From Streptomyces sp. Je 1-332 (GTDB lineage: Bacteria; Actinomycetota; Actinomycetes; Streptomycetales; Streptomycetaceae): a stretch of DNA of 64,000 bases. The position numbers and the translations under genes are program-made. Shown one piece after another: positions 8,463 through 17,555 of this stretch. The notes below the pieces were generated by a model. That model was not told the DNA's origin, ran no database searches, and saw nothing but the letters and a program-made list of their open reading frames with translations. The number at the start of each line of letters is the position of its first letter. Position 1 is the first letter of the stretch. The DNA lies in the NCBI RefSeq assembly GCF_040730185.1, contig NZ_CP160402.1, positions 2,294,001-2,358,000 of the forward strand. Reading direction: 5' to 3'.

Positions 8463-9920
8463 TCAGGACGCCCGGCGGCGAGCCACGTAGACCGCCCCGG
8501 CGCCCGCGACGGCAATCGCCCCCGCCGCCCCGAGCAGCGCACCCGTCGGCACCGACGCACCGGTGGACGCCAGCGAACCCCCCGTACCGCCGCCGACCGT
8601 GCCGCCACCCCCGAGGTCCGACGAACCCCCGCCGGTGGAGCCGGAGTCCGCGGAACCGCCCGTCGAGCCGCCGCTGCCGCCCGGCAGTTCCGCGCCGTCG
8701 GCGACCGTGAGCGCCACCGTCACGGGGTCGATCGCGTCGCCCTCCTTGTAACTGGACGGCGCGTCCTCGCTCTCGAACTGCTTCGCGCCGGCCGCGGTGA
8801 ACGCAGCGGGCACCTTGTCGAGCACGACGACATCGTCCTTCGCCGCGTACGACGCCTTGGAGAGGTCGAGCGTCGCGAACTTCACGTCGTTGTTGGTGCC
8901 CTTGGGCGTGGTGACGTCCACCGTCAGCGAGCCCTTGGTGCCGTCCGCCGCCACCTTGATGTCGCTGAACTTCATGTCGATGCCGTGCGCCTTGTACTGG
9001 AAGCGGACGGCGCCGCCGAAGGACGCGTTCAGCTTCTTGGCGTCGCTGTCGACGTCACCCTTGGCGTACGGGAAGTCGTAGCCGTTGTCGTTCTTCTCGG
9101 CGCCGCCGGAGGGCGTGGCGTCACCGCCGGACTCGATGTAGCGGCGGAAGCTCTCCTTCACTCCCCAGGCGAGCGACCCGTCGTGGACTTTCCCCGCCTC
9201 CTCCGAGGGGGCGGGCTTCGAAGTGGACGACGTGGGAGCGGGGGTGGGCGAGGCCGTCGTCGAGCCGGACGGCGTGGGGGTGGCCGTCGGCTTCGGCGTC
9301 GAGGTCGGCTTGTCCGTGGGCGTCGGCGTGGGCGTCGGGGTCGGGGTGCCCGTCGGAGGCGTCTTCTGCGCGACGGTCAGCGGGTCGCCGTCCGCGCCCG
9401 TGTACCGGCCGCCGCCGCCGAGCGCCTCGTCCGCCTCCTTCGTCAGCTTGGTCTTCATGTCGGCCATGGTGCGCGTGACGGTGACGTCGGCGAGGGGCAC
9501 GTCCTCCTTGGGCGTACCGCCTTCTCTGGTGACGTCGGCCGTGATCTTCGCCTTGGCACTGTCGAAGCGGACGTCCGTGAGCTTGACGTCGAAGCGGTGC
9601 AGCTCGGAGGTGAAGTTCACGCTGCCCTTGAAGGCCAGGTCGACGGTGTGCTTCTCGGAGTCGTAGGTGCCCGCCCCGTCGACGAAGCTCAACGGCCCGT
9701 TCCCGGCGGCCTGTTCGGCGCCCCCGGCAACAGTGATCTTGCCGGCCGCCATGCCGGTCACGTAGCTGCGGTAGCTCTCCTTGACGCCCCACGTCAGCCG
9801 GTAGTCCTTCAGCGGCACTTCGGCCGCGGACACGGGGGCGGCCGCCAGGACGGTGGCGCCGAGCGCCACGGCGGTGGCGGCGGCCGAGGCGAGAGCTATG
9901 GGGCGGCGAATGGCTGCCAT
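8463..9920 (-). CDS. HtaA-domain heme-binding surface protein with LAxTG sortase signal
   Basis: A 485-residue secreted protein: Sec signal peptide (MAAIRRPIAL... cleaving after VSAAE), an HtaA domain (about 36-210, starting YRLTWGVKESYRSYV), a 35-residue Pro/Thr linker, and a second HtaA domain (about 255-420, SLAWGVKESFRRYI). A Gly/Ser region precedes C-terminal LASTG, a hydrophobic helix and RRR. LASTG fits the LAxTG motif of class E sortases used in Streptomyces, so the protein is probably linked to the wall. HtaA domains bind hemin and pass it to the HmuT importer. It lies 83 bp after the second htaA gene and has no iron box of its own, so it is probably cotranscribed from the box at 11448. 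Confidence 0.9.
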   Translation of the reverse strand: MAAIRRPIALASAAATAVALGATVLAAAPVSAAEVPLKDYRLTWGVKESYRSYVTGMAAGKITVAGGAEQAAGNGPLSFVDGAGTYDSEKHTVDLAFKGSVNFTSELHRFDVKLTDVRFDSAKAKITADVTREGGTPKEDVPLADVTVTRTMADMKTKLTKEADEALGGGGRYTGADGDPLTVAQKTPPTGTPTPTPTPTPTDKPTSTPKPTATPTPSGSTTASPTPAPTSSTSKPAPSEEAGKVHDGSLAWGVKESFRRYIESGGDATPSGGAEKNDNGYDFPYAKGDVDSDAKKLNASFGGAVRFQYKAHGIDMKFSDIKVAADGTKGSLTVDVTTPKGTNNDVKFATLDLSKASYAAKDDVVVLDKVPAAFTAAGAKQFESEDAPSSYKEGDAIDPVTVALTVADGAELPGGSGGSTGGSADSGSTGGGSSDLGGGGTVGGGTGGSLASTGASVPTGALLGAAGAIAVAGAGAVYVARRRAS

Positions 9921-10003
9921 GGTCAGTGGTCTCCTTGGAGTGAGGCGAGGTGAAGTGAAGTGGGGTGCGGAGCAAGGCGGGGCAGGACGGCGGTGCGGCT
10001 GCG

Positions 10004-11422
10004 TCAGGCCTGGTCGGCGCCGCGCCGTTTGCGTACGACTCCGAAGGTGACCGCCGCGGCGAGCAGCACCGCCACGCCCGCGCCGATGCCGATCGGCAGG
10101 GCGGGTGACGAGGAGTCGGAGGAGTCGGCGGCGTTCTCGGTCTTCGGCTCGGCGGCCTTCTTCGCCTGCGGCGTCGGGCTCGCGGAGGAGCCGAGGTCCG
10201 GCAGCGCGGGCAGCTTCGCGTCGGCATCGAGGGCGACGGCGAGCGAGAGCGGGTCCATCGCGGAGCCCGCCTTGTACATGCCGCCGAACGCCTTGGCGCC
10301 GTCGGCGGTGAGCTTCGATGGCACTTCGGTGAGGGAGACGAGCCCGTCCTTCGGCTTCAACTCCCCTGCGGCGAAGGTGATCAGGGGCACCTTCCTCAAC
10401 GTCACGCCCTTGTCGCCCTTGCTCCGGACGGAGGCGAAGAGCGTGCCCTTGCCGTCCTCGGCCTCGACGGCGACCTTGCTCAGCGTGAGGTCGAGGCCGT
10501 GTTCGCCGGTGAAGCGCACCGCGCCCGCGAAGTCCGCGTCGAGCGTCTGCTTCTTCTTGTCGTACGTCCCCTCGCCCTGGGGGAAGCGGAAGAGCGCGCC
10601 GCCGTCCTGGGCCCCGGCGGACAGTTTCCACTCGCCCTGGGCGATGGACCCGGTGACGTACTCGCGGAAGGTGCGGCGCACACCCCAGTCGACGGCGGCG
10701 TCCTCGATCCGCCCCGCCTTCGCCTTCTCACCGGAGGACTTCGAGGGCTTCGGTGCGGGCTTCTTCGACTGCTTGCCGGGGGCGGACTTCGCCGCGAGGT
10801 CCGTGGACAGGCTCACCCGGTCGAGCTCGGTGCCCGCCGTGTAGTACCCGGCGAAGGCCTTCGCCCCCTGCGAAGTGAGTGTCGCGGGGAGGTTGTTGAG
10901 GGCGATCGGTCCCGAGCCGCCCTTCATGTCGACGCCGGACATACCGAGGCTCGCGAGCGGCACCTGGGCGTTGGTCGTGACCTTGCCCGTGCCCTTCTCC
11001 TTGCTCACCATGTCGGCGTAGAGCGTGCCGGAGCCGCCGGAGATCTTGACGGTGGGGCGGCTGATGGTGAGGTCCAGCTCGTACGAGCCGCCCTTCTTGT
11101 GCCCGAGGAAGTGCACCCCGCCGGAGAACCCGGCGCTGAAGGCCCCGCTGTCCGGGTCGTACGAGCCCTTCGCCGAGTGGAAGCGGAACTGGCTGCCGCC
11201 GACCGTGGCGGCGCCGCCCTGGAGGGTCGAACTTCCTTGGGCGACGGGCCCGGTGACGTAGCTCTGGAAGGAGGATTTGATGCCCCAGTCGAGCCGTCCG
11301 CCCTGGACCGTGCGGTCCTCCGCGTGCGCGCCGGCCGCGGGGAGCAGTGCTCCGACGAGTGCGGTGAGCACGGCCACGGCTCCGGCGCGGGCGATGGCTC
11401 GCGCCTGTCTTGACGACGACAT
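10004..11422 (-). CDS. HtaA-domain heme-binding membrane-anchored protein
   Basis: A 472-residue protein with a Sec signal (residues 1-34, ending AHAED). Two HtaA domains follow (about 40-200, LDWGIKSSFQSYV, and about 240-410, VDWGVRRTFREYV), then a polar linker. A single C-terminal transmembrane helix with a positive tail (VVRKRRGADQA) ends the protein. There is no sortase motif, so unlike its neighbour it should stay in the membrane. This suggests a relay: wall-linked HtaA, membrane-linked HtaA, then HmuT. The ATG at 11422 is preceded by GGAGGGG. An iron box lies 26 bp upstream. Confidence 0.9.
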   Translation of the reverse strand: MSSSRQARAIARAGAVAVLTALVGALLPAAGAHAEDRTVQGGRLDWGIKSSFQSYVTGPVAQGSSTLQGGAATVGGSQFRFHSAKGSYDPDSGAFSAGFSGGVHFLGHKKGGSYELDLTISRPTVKISGGSGTLYADMVSKEKGTGKVTTNAQVPLASLGMSGVDMKGGSGPIALNNLPATLTSQGAKAFAGYYTAGTELDRVSLSTDLAAKSAPGKQSKKPAPKPSKSSGEKAKAGRIEDAAVDWGVRRTFREYVTGSIAQGEWKLSAGAQDGGALFRFPQGEGTYDKKKQTLDADFAGAVRFTGEHGLDLTLSKVAVEAEDGKGTLFASVRSKGDKGVTLRKVPLITFAAGELKPKDGLVSLTEVPSKLTADGAKAFGGMYKAGSAMDPLSLAVALDADAKLPALPDLGSSASPTPQAKKAAEPKTENAADSSDSSSPALPIGIGAGVAVLLAAAVTFGVVRKRRGADQA

Positions 11423-11447
11423 GGGACCCCTCCAGGTGTGGCTAATG

Positions 11448-11464
11448 AGGTAAGGCTAACCTAA
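11448..11464. promoter_or_regulatory. iron box shared by divergent htaA and hmuTUV operons
   Basis: Read on the minus strand, TTAGGTTAGCCTTACCT matches most of the 19-bp iron box consensus. It sits in the 149-bp divergent region, 26 bp from the htaA start and about 108 bp from the hmuT start. A single DmdR1 site here could repress both operons when iron is sufficient. Confidence 0.8.
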
Positions 11465-11571
11465 ACTACGATCACTCCGGCTGGAACCCCCATCCCGGGC
11501 CACCCGGACCCGGGCACCGCACGGCGGAGCCTCGGCGGGCCCTCAACAGCACGACAGGACGGTGGACTTCG

Positions 11572-12594
11572 GTGCGTAGGCCACGCTCACTCCGTATCGC
11601 CGGCGCGTGGACCGCCGTTCTCGCCCTGGCCCTCACGGGCTGTGGATCGTCGACGGACGACGGCGGCGGGGCGTCCCCCAAGGTGAAGGCGGCGGCCTCG
11701 GCGCCCGACCGGGTCGAACCCCTGGCGTCACGCCCCGACCCCGCGCTCCCGGCCACCGTCACCTCGGCCGACGGCAAGAAGGTCACTGTCGAGGATACGA
11801 GCCGGATCGTGCCGCTCACCGGCAGCCTGAGCGAGATCGTCTTCACGCTCGGCCTCGGCGAGAACGTCGTGGCCCGCGACATCACCGCCACCTTCGAGCA
11901 GGCGAAGAAGCTGCCGGTGGTGACACGTGCGCACGACGTCTCGGCGGAGAGCGTCCTCTCCCTGAAGCCGACGGTCGTCCTCGCGGACACCACGACGGGG
12001 CCGGCGGAGGCGATCGGCCAGATACGTGACGCGGGCATCCCGCTGGTCGTGTTCGACCCGGCGAAGGGCCTCGACGACGTGGGCCCCCGGATCGACGCGG
12101 TGGCCAAGGCGCTAGGCGTCGAGAAGTCGGGCGACGAGCTCAAGTCCCGTACACAGGAACGCATCGCGAAGGCACGCAAGGCCATCCCCGCGTCCGCCCG
12201 CACCGAGAAGCCCCGCGTCGCCTTCCTCTACCTGCGCGGCTCCGCCTCCGTCTATCTGCTCGGCGGTCGCGAGTCCGGAGCGAGTTCACTCCTGGAGGCG
12301 GCGGGCGCGGTCGACGCGGGCAAGGCCTCGGGGCTCCCGAAGGACTTCACCGCGATCACCAGCGAGGCACTGGCCAAGGCGGCGCCGGACGCGATCCTGG
12401 TCATGTCCAAGGGGCTCGAATCGGTCGACGGCGTGGAGGGTCTGCTCAAGGTCCCGGGGGTCGCCGAGACCCCGGCCGGCCTCGACCGCCGCATCGTCTC
12501 GGTCGACGACGGGGTGCTCCTCAACTACGGGCCGCGCACGGACCAGGTCCTGAAGTCCCTGGTGGAGCAGTTGTACGGGGGCGGTCAGAAGTGA
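11572..12594 (+). CDS. hmuT: heme ABC transporter substrate-binding lipoprotein
   Basis: A 340-residue lipoprotein. The signal peptide ends in the lipobox LALTGC, with Cys24 as the lipidation site. The mature part is a class III periplasmic-binding-protein fold with two lobes and a long linker helix. SRIVPLTGSLSEIVFTLGLG, ARDITATF and LKPTVVLADTTTG are typical of the BtuF/HmuT family. It binds hemin handed over by HtaA proteins and delivers it to HmuU. The start is GTG 11572. The stop overlaps the hmuU start (GTGA), so the two are translationally coupled. Confidence 0.9.
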   Translation: MRRPRSLRIAGAWTAVLALALTGCGSSTDDGGGASPKVKAAASAPDRVEPLASRPDPALPATVTSADGKKVTVEDTSRIVPLTGSLSEIVFTLGLGENVVARDITATFEQAKKLPVVTRAHDVSAESVLSLKPTVVLADTTTGPAEAIGQIRDAGIPLVVFDPAKGLDDVGPRIDAVAKALGVEKSGDELKSRTQERIAKARKAIPASARTEKPRVAFLYLRGSASVYLLGGRESGASSLLEAAGAVDAGKASGLPKDFTAITSEALAKAAPDAILVMSKGLESVDGVEGLLKVPGVAETPAGLDRRIVSVDDGVLLNYGPRTDQVLKSLVEQLYGGGQK

Positions 12595-13685
12595 CCGTCC
12601 TGACCAAGGCGGCGGACACCGGTCCCGGCACGCGGGAGCCCGCGGCCCGCCGAAGCCGGCGCGGCGCGGCCACCTCCCTGACCGCCGGGCTCACGGCCGC
12701 CCTCGTCCTCCTCTGCTTCCTCTCCGCGGGCATCGGCGCGTACGACATCCCCCTCGGGGACGTCCTCGGTTCCGTACAGCACCGGATCGGGCTCGGCGGA
12801 AGCGCGCTCGACCGGGTCGGCGAGAGCGTCCTGTGGAACGTGCGGCTGCCGCGCGTGACGCTCGCGCTGCTCGTCGGCGGGTCGCTCGGCTGCGCGGGGG
12901 CGCTCATGCAGGGCGTGTTCGGCAATCCGCTCGCCGAGCCCGGCGTCATCGGGATCTCCGCGGGCGCGGCCGTCGGTGCGGTGGCGTCGATCGCGCTCGG
13001 CCTCAGCTTCTTCGGCAACTGGACCGTGACGGTCTGTGCGTTCGTCGCCGGTCTCGCCACCGTCCTTCTCGTGTACGTCCTTTCGCGCGACGGCGGGCGT
13101 ACGGAGGTCGTCACGCTCATCCTCACCGGGATCGCCGTGAACGCGTTCGCGGGGGCACTGATCGGGCTCTGCATCTTCTTCGCGGACAACGCGCAGATCA
13201 CCCAGATCACGTTCTGGCAGCTCGGCTCGCTCGCGGGGGCGACATGGCCGAAGGTGCTCGCCGTGCTGCCGTGCGCGGTGGCCGGTCTCGCCGTGGCGCC
13301 GCTGTACGCACGGAAGTTGGACCTGCTCGCGCTCGGCGAGCGGCCCGCGCGGCATCTGGGGGTGGACGTCGAGCGGCTGCGGCTCGTGCTCGTCCTGGTG
13401 GTGGCGCTGCTGACCGCCGCCGCCGTGGCCGTCGCCGGGATCATCACGTTCGTCGGCCTGCTCGTCCCGCATCTGCTGCGGATGGCGGCGGGTCCCGGTC
13501 ACCGCTTCCTCGTGCCGGGCAGTGCGCTGGGCGGGGCGGTCGTCCTGGTCGGCGCGGATCTCGCGGCGCGGACGGTGGCGGCTCCCGCGGAGCTGCCGCT
13601 GGGGGTGCTCACCGCGCTCTTCGGCAGCCCGTTCTTCTTCTGGCTGCTGCGCAGGACCCGTCGTAGGCAAGGGGGTTGGGCATGA
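12591..13685 (+). CDS. hmuU: heme ABC transporter permease (FecCD family)
   Basis: A 364-residue inner-membrane permease with about ten helices. Family signatures include RLPRVTLALLVGGSLGCAGALMQG (quoted in part; positions about 85-108), NPLAEPGVIGIS, and the cytoplasmic coupling segment around FVGLLVPHLLR. LGVDVERLRLVLV is also typical of FecCD permeases. It forms the channel of the HmuTUV importer. The GTG at 12591 overlaps the hmuT stop by 4 bp, and the hmuV ATG overlaps this stop, giving a tightly coupled three-gene operon. Confidence 0.93.
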   Translation: MTVLTKAADTGPGTREPAARRSRRGAATSLTAGLTAALVLLCFLSAGIGAYDIPLGDVLGSVQHRIGLGGSALDRVGESVLWNVRLPRVTLALLVGGSLGCAGALMQGVFGNPLAEPGVIGISAGAAVGAVASIALGLSFFGNWTVTVCAFVAGLATVLLVYVLSRDGGRTEVVTLILTGIAVNAFAGALIGLCIFFADNAQITQITFWQLGSLAGATWPKVLAVLPCAVAGLAVAPLYARKLDLLALGERPARHLGVDVERLRLVLVLVVALLTAAAVAVAGIITFVGLLVPHLLRMAAGPGHRFLVPGSALGGAVVLVGADLAARTVAAPAELPLGVLTALFGSPFFFWLLRRTRRRQGGWA

Positions 13686-14530
13686 TCGGGCGGATCGCAC
13701 GTCGGCTGTTCGCACCCGGCGGCGGGCGGAATGCGCTGCCGGGGGGTTTCGCACCCGGCGACGTACTCGCCGACGCGTCGGAGCTGGTGGTGCGGCTCGG
13801 CGGGCGCGAGGTCCTGTCCGGGGTGTCCCTCACCGCGCGGGCGGGCGAGGTCCTGGCCCTGGTCGGGCCCAACGGAGCAGGCAAATCGACCCTGTTGGCC
13901 GCGCTGGCCGCGGATGTGCCGGTGGAGGCGGGGGTGGTGCGGGTCTGCGGGCGCCCTGTCACGGCGTGGCCCGCGCGTGAACTCGCCCTGCGGCGCGCGG
14001 TGTTGCCGCAGGCGGCCGCACTCTCCTTCCCTTTCGCGGTCGAGGATGTCGTACGGATGGGGCGTGCGCCCTGGGCGGGGACGGTGCGGGAGGAGGACGA
14101 CGACCGTGTCGTGCGGGAGTCGATGGCCGCGACGGAGGTGGGTGCTTTCGCCGCCCGTTCCTTCTCCGCGCTGAGCGGGGGTGAGCGGGCGCGGGTCGCG
14201 CTGGCGCGGGTCCTTGCCCAGCGGGCCCCCTTGCTCCTCCTGGATGAGCCGACCGCGGCGCTCGACCTCCGCCACCAGGAGCTGGTCCTGCGGATCTGCC
14301 GGGAGCGGGCCGCTGCGGGGGATGCGGTGGTGGTGGTTCTGCATGACCTGGGTCTTGCCGCTGCGTACGCGGATCGGGTGGCGGTGTTGTGTGACGGGGG
14401 CGTCGCCGCGGAGGGGCCTCCGGCCGGGGTCTTCACCGACGGTCTTCTCACCGAGGTCTACCGCCAGCCGGTCGAGGTGTTCCCGCACCCGCGGACGGGG
14501 GCGCCACTGGTGGCTCCGGTGCGGGGCTGA
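13682..14530 (+). CDS. hmuV: heme ABC transporter ATP-binding protein
   Basis: A 282-residue ATPase with Walker A GPNGAGKST, ABC signature LSGGERARVALARVL, Walker B LLLLDEPTAALD and the switch His in VVLHDLGLA. The ~30-residue N-terminal extension before ASELVVRLGG is common in Streptomyces HmuV. The ATG at 13682 overlaps the hmuU stop (ATGA); GGGGG just upstream serves as ribosome site. An in-frame TTG two codons earlier (13676) is unlikely. It energises hemin import. Confidence 0.93.
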   Translation: MIGRIARRLFAPGGGRNALPGGFAPGDVLADASELVVRLGGREVLSGVSLTARAGEVLALVGPNGAGKSTLLAALAADVPVEAGVVRVCGRPVTAWPARELALRRAVLPQAAALSFPFAVEDVVRMGRAPWAGTVREEDDDRVVRESMAATEVGAFAARSFSALSGGERARVALARVLAQRAPLLLLDEPTAALDLRHQELVLRICRERAAAGDAVVVVLHDLGLAAAYADRVAVLCDGGVAAEGPPAGVFTDGLLTEVYRQPVEVFPHPRTGAPLVAPVRG

Positions 14531-14599
14531 AGGCGAACCCGGCGGGGCCCGAAACGATGGGCTCCGCCCCCTCCGCCCCCTCCACCCCGAATAGATTGC

Positions 14600-14647
14600 C
14601 TCAGGCGCCGGACGGGCTGAAACCCATCAGCCCGTCCGGCGCTTGAG
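14600..14647. terminator. 21-bp-stem hairpin after hmuTUV (Streptomyces repeat-type element)
   Basis: The arms 14600-14620 and 14627-14647 pair over 21 bp with one G-U wobble around the loop AACCCA. This very stable hairpin is 70 bp after the hmuV stop. The right arm (CAGCCCGTCCGGCGCTTGAGGA) resembles the element after the heme oxygenase gene and recurs widely in Streptomyces 3' regions. It probably stops transcription or protects 3' ends. Confidence 0.75.
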
Positions 14648-14760
14648 GACGAACTCGGCGAAGCCGGTGACTTCGATCTCCAGGAGCTCTGACCCGCCGC
14701 TGACGCCCTTTCCGGCCCCGGTAGGGTTCGTGCCCGGGAAGGGCGTAGGTGAGGGGACCC

Positions 14761-15741
14761 ATGAGTAAGGTGCGCAGACTTCGCAGTCTCAGCCGACCGG
14801 CCACGGCGGCGGCAGCGGTGACCGTTCTGACGGTGACGGCGAGCGGGTGCGTGACGGTGCACGGGGAGCGGGAAGTCGTCCCGTCGGCGACGAAGGCCGA
14901 GGCAGAACGTGCGCTGAAGGACTTCCTCACCGCGTACAACAAGGCCGAGAAGGCCTACGACCCGGCCCTGGACGCCGCCCGGGTCACCGGACCGCTGAGC
15001 GCCATCAATCAGGCGGGGCTGAAGTCGAACCGCGCCCGGCACCCGGACGGCAATCCCGGTCAGGTGCCGCTGAAGCTGACGGACGCGAAGTTCACGATCC
15101 CCAAGAAGGCCGGCTGGCCGCGGTGGTTCGTCGCCGATACGCAGGCCAATCGCCGGGAGGACATGCGCTGGCTGTTCGTCTTCACGAAGGGCAGCGCCGA
15201 CCAGTTGTGGGAGGCCTCCTACCTGAACCTGGTGTCGCCCGAGAAGCTGCCCGAGCTGAAGAAGGACAAGGACGGCTTCGCGGAGCCGGTCGCGGTGAAC
15301 TCCAAGGCCCTCGCGGTGGCGCCGAAGAACCTCGGCAGGGAGTACACGTCGTATCTGAAGTCGGGCGGCGACGTGTTCGCGCCGGGCGACCACACGTCGA
15401 CGTGGAAGGCGTTCCGCGACAAGAACACCAAGCGCCGCGGCATCGCCGTGCAGTACATCGACGAGCCCAAGAACGACGGGACGTTCGCGCCGGTGGGCCT
15501 GCGTACCCAGGACGGCGGGGCGATGGTCTTCTTCTCGACGCACCACTACGAGAAGCAGACCGCGGCGAAGGGCGTGAACCTCACCGTCGAGCCCGAGGTG
15601 AAGCCTCTCCTCACGGGCGAGGTCAGGCAGTCGGTGACGCTGGAGCGCGTCTCCAACCAGGTCGTCGTCGACCCGGCGGGCTCGGGCAAGGTGGCGTTCC
15701 TGAGCCGCATCCAGGGCCTGACGGGCGCGAAGGGCGAGTAA
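14761..15741 (+). CDS. putative lipoprotein of unknown function
   Basis: A 326-residue protein with a lipoprotein signal: hydrophobic stretch VTVLTVTASGC, Cys31 as the lipidated residue. The mature chain is soluble and mixed alpha/beta. It has a conserved-looking helical start (EAERALKDFLTAYNKAEKAY) and later WPRWFVAD and LWEASYLN segments; actinobacterial homologues carry a domain listed as DUF8094 (recalled, not checked). It sits after the heme operon but has its own start region (230-bp gap) and no iron box, so a role in iron uptake is not supported. Confidence 0.75.
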   Translation: MSKVRRLRSLSRPATAAAAVTVLTVTASGCVTVHGEREVVPSATKAEAERALKDFLTAYNKAEKAYDPALDAARVTGPLSAINQAGLKSNRARHPDGNPGQVPLKLTDAKFTIPKKAGWPRWFVADTQANRREDMRWLFVFTKGSADQLWEASYLNLVSPEKLPELKKDKDGFAEPVAVNSKALAVAPKNLGREYTSYLKSGGDVFAPGDHTSTWKAFRDKNTKRRGIAVQYIDEPKNDGTFAPVGLRTQDGGAMVFFSTHHYEKQTAAKGVNLTVEPEVKPLLTGEVRQSVTLERVSNQVVVDPAGSGKVAFLSRIQGLTGAKGE

Positions 15742-15753
15742 CCGCGCGTCGCG

Positions 15754-16497
15754 TCAGCCTCTCAACGGCCAGGCCGCGACGTCGTGCTGGGGCTCGCCGG
15801 CGACGCGGGCGCACTCGTCGGTGAGCGTCTCCAGGAGCGTCAGCGGGTCCGGCAGCGCGTGTTCGGGGCCGCGGATCCAGTGGACCGCCAGGTCACCGGG
15901 GAGCCGCGCGGGTGGCACGAGGACGTACGAACCGCGGCAGTGCCAGCGCAGGCCGGGGTGTTCGTTCGTGGTCTCGGGGTGGCAGTCCAGCTCGCAGGGC
16001 CACCACTCGTCCTCGTCCTCGGGGGTGCCGCGGGTGAGCGTGAAGAAGAGCATCCGCCCCTCGTCCATGGTGCCCTCGGACTCGGCGACGGGGCCGACCT
16101 CGATGCCGTCGGCGAGCAGCCTTCCGAGGGCCTCGCGGCCCGCGGCGAGCGGTACGTCGAGGACGTCGTGGACCATGCCGGTCGCGGTGATGAAGTTGGC
16201 CTGCGGCTGGTGCCTGGCCCAGCGCTCGATCTGCCCGCGGTCGGTGGTGGCCTGCGTCTGCCAGGCGAAGGAGATGGGGTGCCTGGCGGGGGTCGGACAG
16301 CCGATGCGGTCACAGGAACATCTGTACGCGGAGGGGTGCGCGGCCGGTGAGAGCGGCAGACCCGCCGCCGCCGCGGCGACGAGCAGGGCCTCGCGGCCCG
16401 CCTCCTCACCTGCCGTGTCCTCCGGTCGGGGACGTCGGCGAAGCCACTGGGAAATCCTGCTCTGCCCGCCGGACCGGCGGCCGAACTCCGCGCCCAT
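15754..16497 (-). CDS. bifunctional DNA primase/polymerase-like (prim-pol) protein
   Basis: A 247-residue protein resembling the Streptomyces family annotated as bifunctional DNA primase/polymerase N-terminal domain proteins. Supporting segments are RCSCDRIGCPTPARHPI, WQTQATTDRGQIERWA and ANFITATGMVHDVLDVP, the last two matching the prim-pol core. In place of the active DxD pair it has DVLDVP, so catalytic competence is uncertain. ATG 16497. It overlaps nothing and converges with the lipoprotein gene 12 bp away. The short family without a helicase part is common in Streptomyces chromosomes and has no assigned role. Confidence 0.7.
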   Translation of the reverse strand: MGAEFGRRSGGQSRISQWLRRRPRPEDTAGEEAGREALLVAAAAAGLPLSPAAHPSAYRCSCDRIGCPTPARHPISFAWQTQATTDRGQIERWARHQPQANFITATGMVHDVLDVPLAAGREALGRLLADGIEVGPVAESEGTMDEGRMLFFTLTRGTPEDEDEWWPCELDCHPETTNEHPGLRWHCRGSYVLVPPARLPGDLAVHWIRGPEHALPDPLTLLETLTDECARVAGEPQHDVAAWPLRG

Positions 16498-16667
16498 CTA
16501 TCCCCTCACCTCGCATGTGTGCCGAGAAGCATCTCCCATGGTCGCACCATCCTGCTCCTCGGGGGGCCAGAGCCCACATCCGGGGTAGCAGGGGTGATGC
16601 AAGGCGCAGGGTGACATCGCGCGTCATTGCGTACTAACCGGTGATTTGCCCCCCTACCGTGTTCGCC

Positions 16668-17555
16668 ATGGTCACCAGGACTGTGCTCACGGGACTCTCG
16701 GGGCTCATGAGCCTCACCACACTGGCTCTCGCGGCGCCCACGGGACCGCTCACCCCGCTCGAATGGGTACGCGGCGGCCCCCTCACGGTCGAGGCCCTCC
16801 CCGGCATCACGTACACCGCGCACCGCGGGGGCGCCCTGGAGGTGCCGGAGAACAGCATGTCGGGCCTGGTGGCGGCGTACAAGCGCGGCACGTCGCAGGT
16901 CATCGACGTCGATACGCGGATACTGCGGGACGGCACCCTCGTGGCCATGCACGACGCGACCCTGGACCGTACGACGACGTCGAAGGGCCCGGTGCGCTCG
17001 CTGACCCTGCGCGAATGGCGCAAGGTGCGGCTGCGGCCGGGTCCCGGTCTGCCCGGAACCTGGCGCTCCGAGCGGCCGCCCACGGTCGCCGAGGTCCTGG
17101 ACCGTTTCGGCGGGCGGATCGTGCTGATGCTGGAGGCGAAGGATCCGAGCAGCCTGCGCAAGCTCGGCTCGCTGATCCGCGCCCGCGGCCTGACGCGCTC
17201 GGTGTTCGTGAACTCCAATGAGCCGGGTGTCGCCGCGCGCGCCCACGGCATGGGCCTGCTCGCGCAGCTGTGGCGTTCCAAGGCGCAGATGCGCACGGAC
17301 CGGCCCGAGCGGTGGGCCGGGTTCGTGGACGTCCTGGACGTGGATCACAAGGCGCGGGACGTGGATCTCCTGCGCGCCGTCCACTCCGGGGTCCCCCGGG
17401 TGTGGGCGCACACCGTGACCACGCCGCGTCAGCGTGACCGCGCGCTGCGGCTCGGCTGCAACGGCGTGATCACGGATACCCCGGGGCTCCTCGCGCGGAC
17501 GCCGGCGAAGGGGGCGAAGGCCTTCGGGCTCGATCAGCGCGGCGCGATGCCGTAA
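16668..17555 (+). CDS. secreted glycerophosphodiester phosphodiesterase
   Basis: A 295-residue GDPD-family TIM barrel. Family residues visible are the first His in TAHRGG, Glu-Asn in VPENS, the DVDTRILRDGTLVAMHDATLDRTT segment (quoted in two parts: metal-binding Asp pair and the catalytic His of MHDATLDRT), LMLEAKD, and the C-terminal GVITDTPGLL. It cleaves glycerophosphodiesters to glycerol 3-phosphate and an alcohol. The N-terminus from ATG 16668 is a Sec-type signal ending near LALAAP, so it acts outside the cell. It converges with the TetR gene with a 22-bp overlap. Confidence 0.88.
   Translation: MVTRTVLTGLSGLMSLTTLALAAPTGPLTPLEWVRGGPLTVEALPGITYTAHRGGALEVPENSMSGLVAAYKRGTSQVIDVDTRILRDGTLVAMHDATLDRTTTSKGPVRSLTLREWRKVRLRPGPGLPGTWRSERPPTVAEVLDRFGGRIVLMLEAKDPSSLRKLGSLIRARGLTRSVFVNSNEPGVAARAHGMGLLAQLWRSKAQMRTDRPERWAGFVDVLDVDHKARDVDLLRAVHSGVPRVWAHTVTTPRQRDRALRLGCNGVITDTPGLLARTPAKGAKAFGLDQRGAMP

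Noticed and set aside
8190..9953. Plus-strand frame of 587 codons opposite the htaA gene
   Set aside because: Arg/Gly-rich antisense translation; the minus strand has signal peptide, two HtaA domains and a sortase motif.
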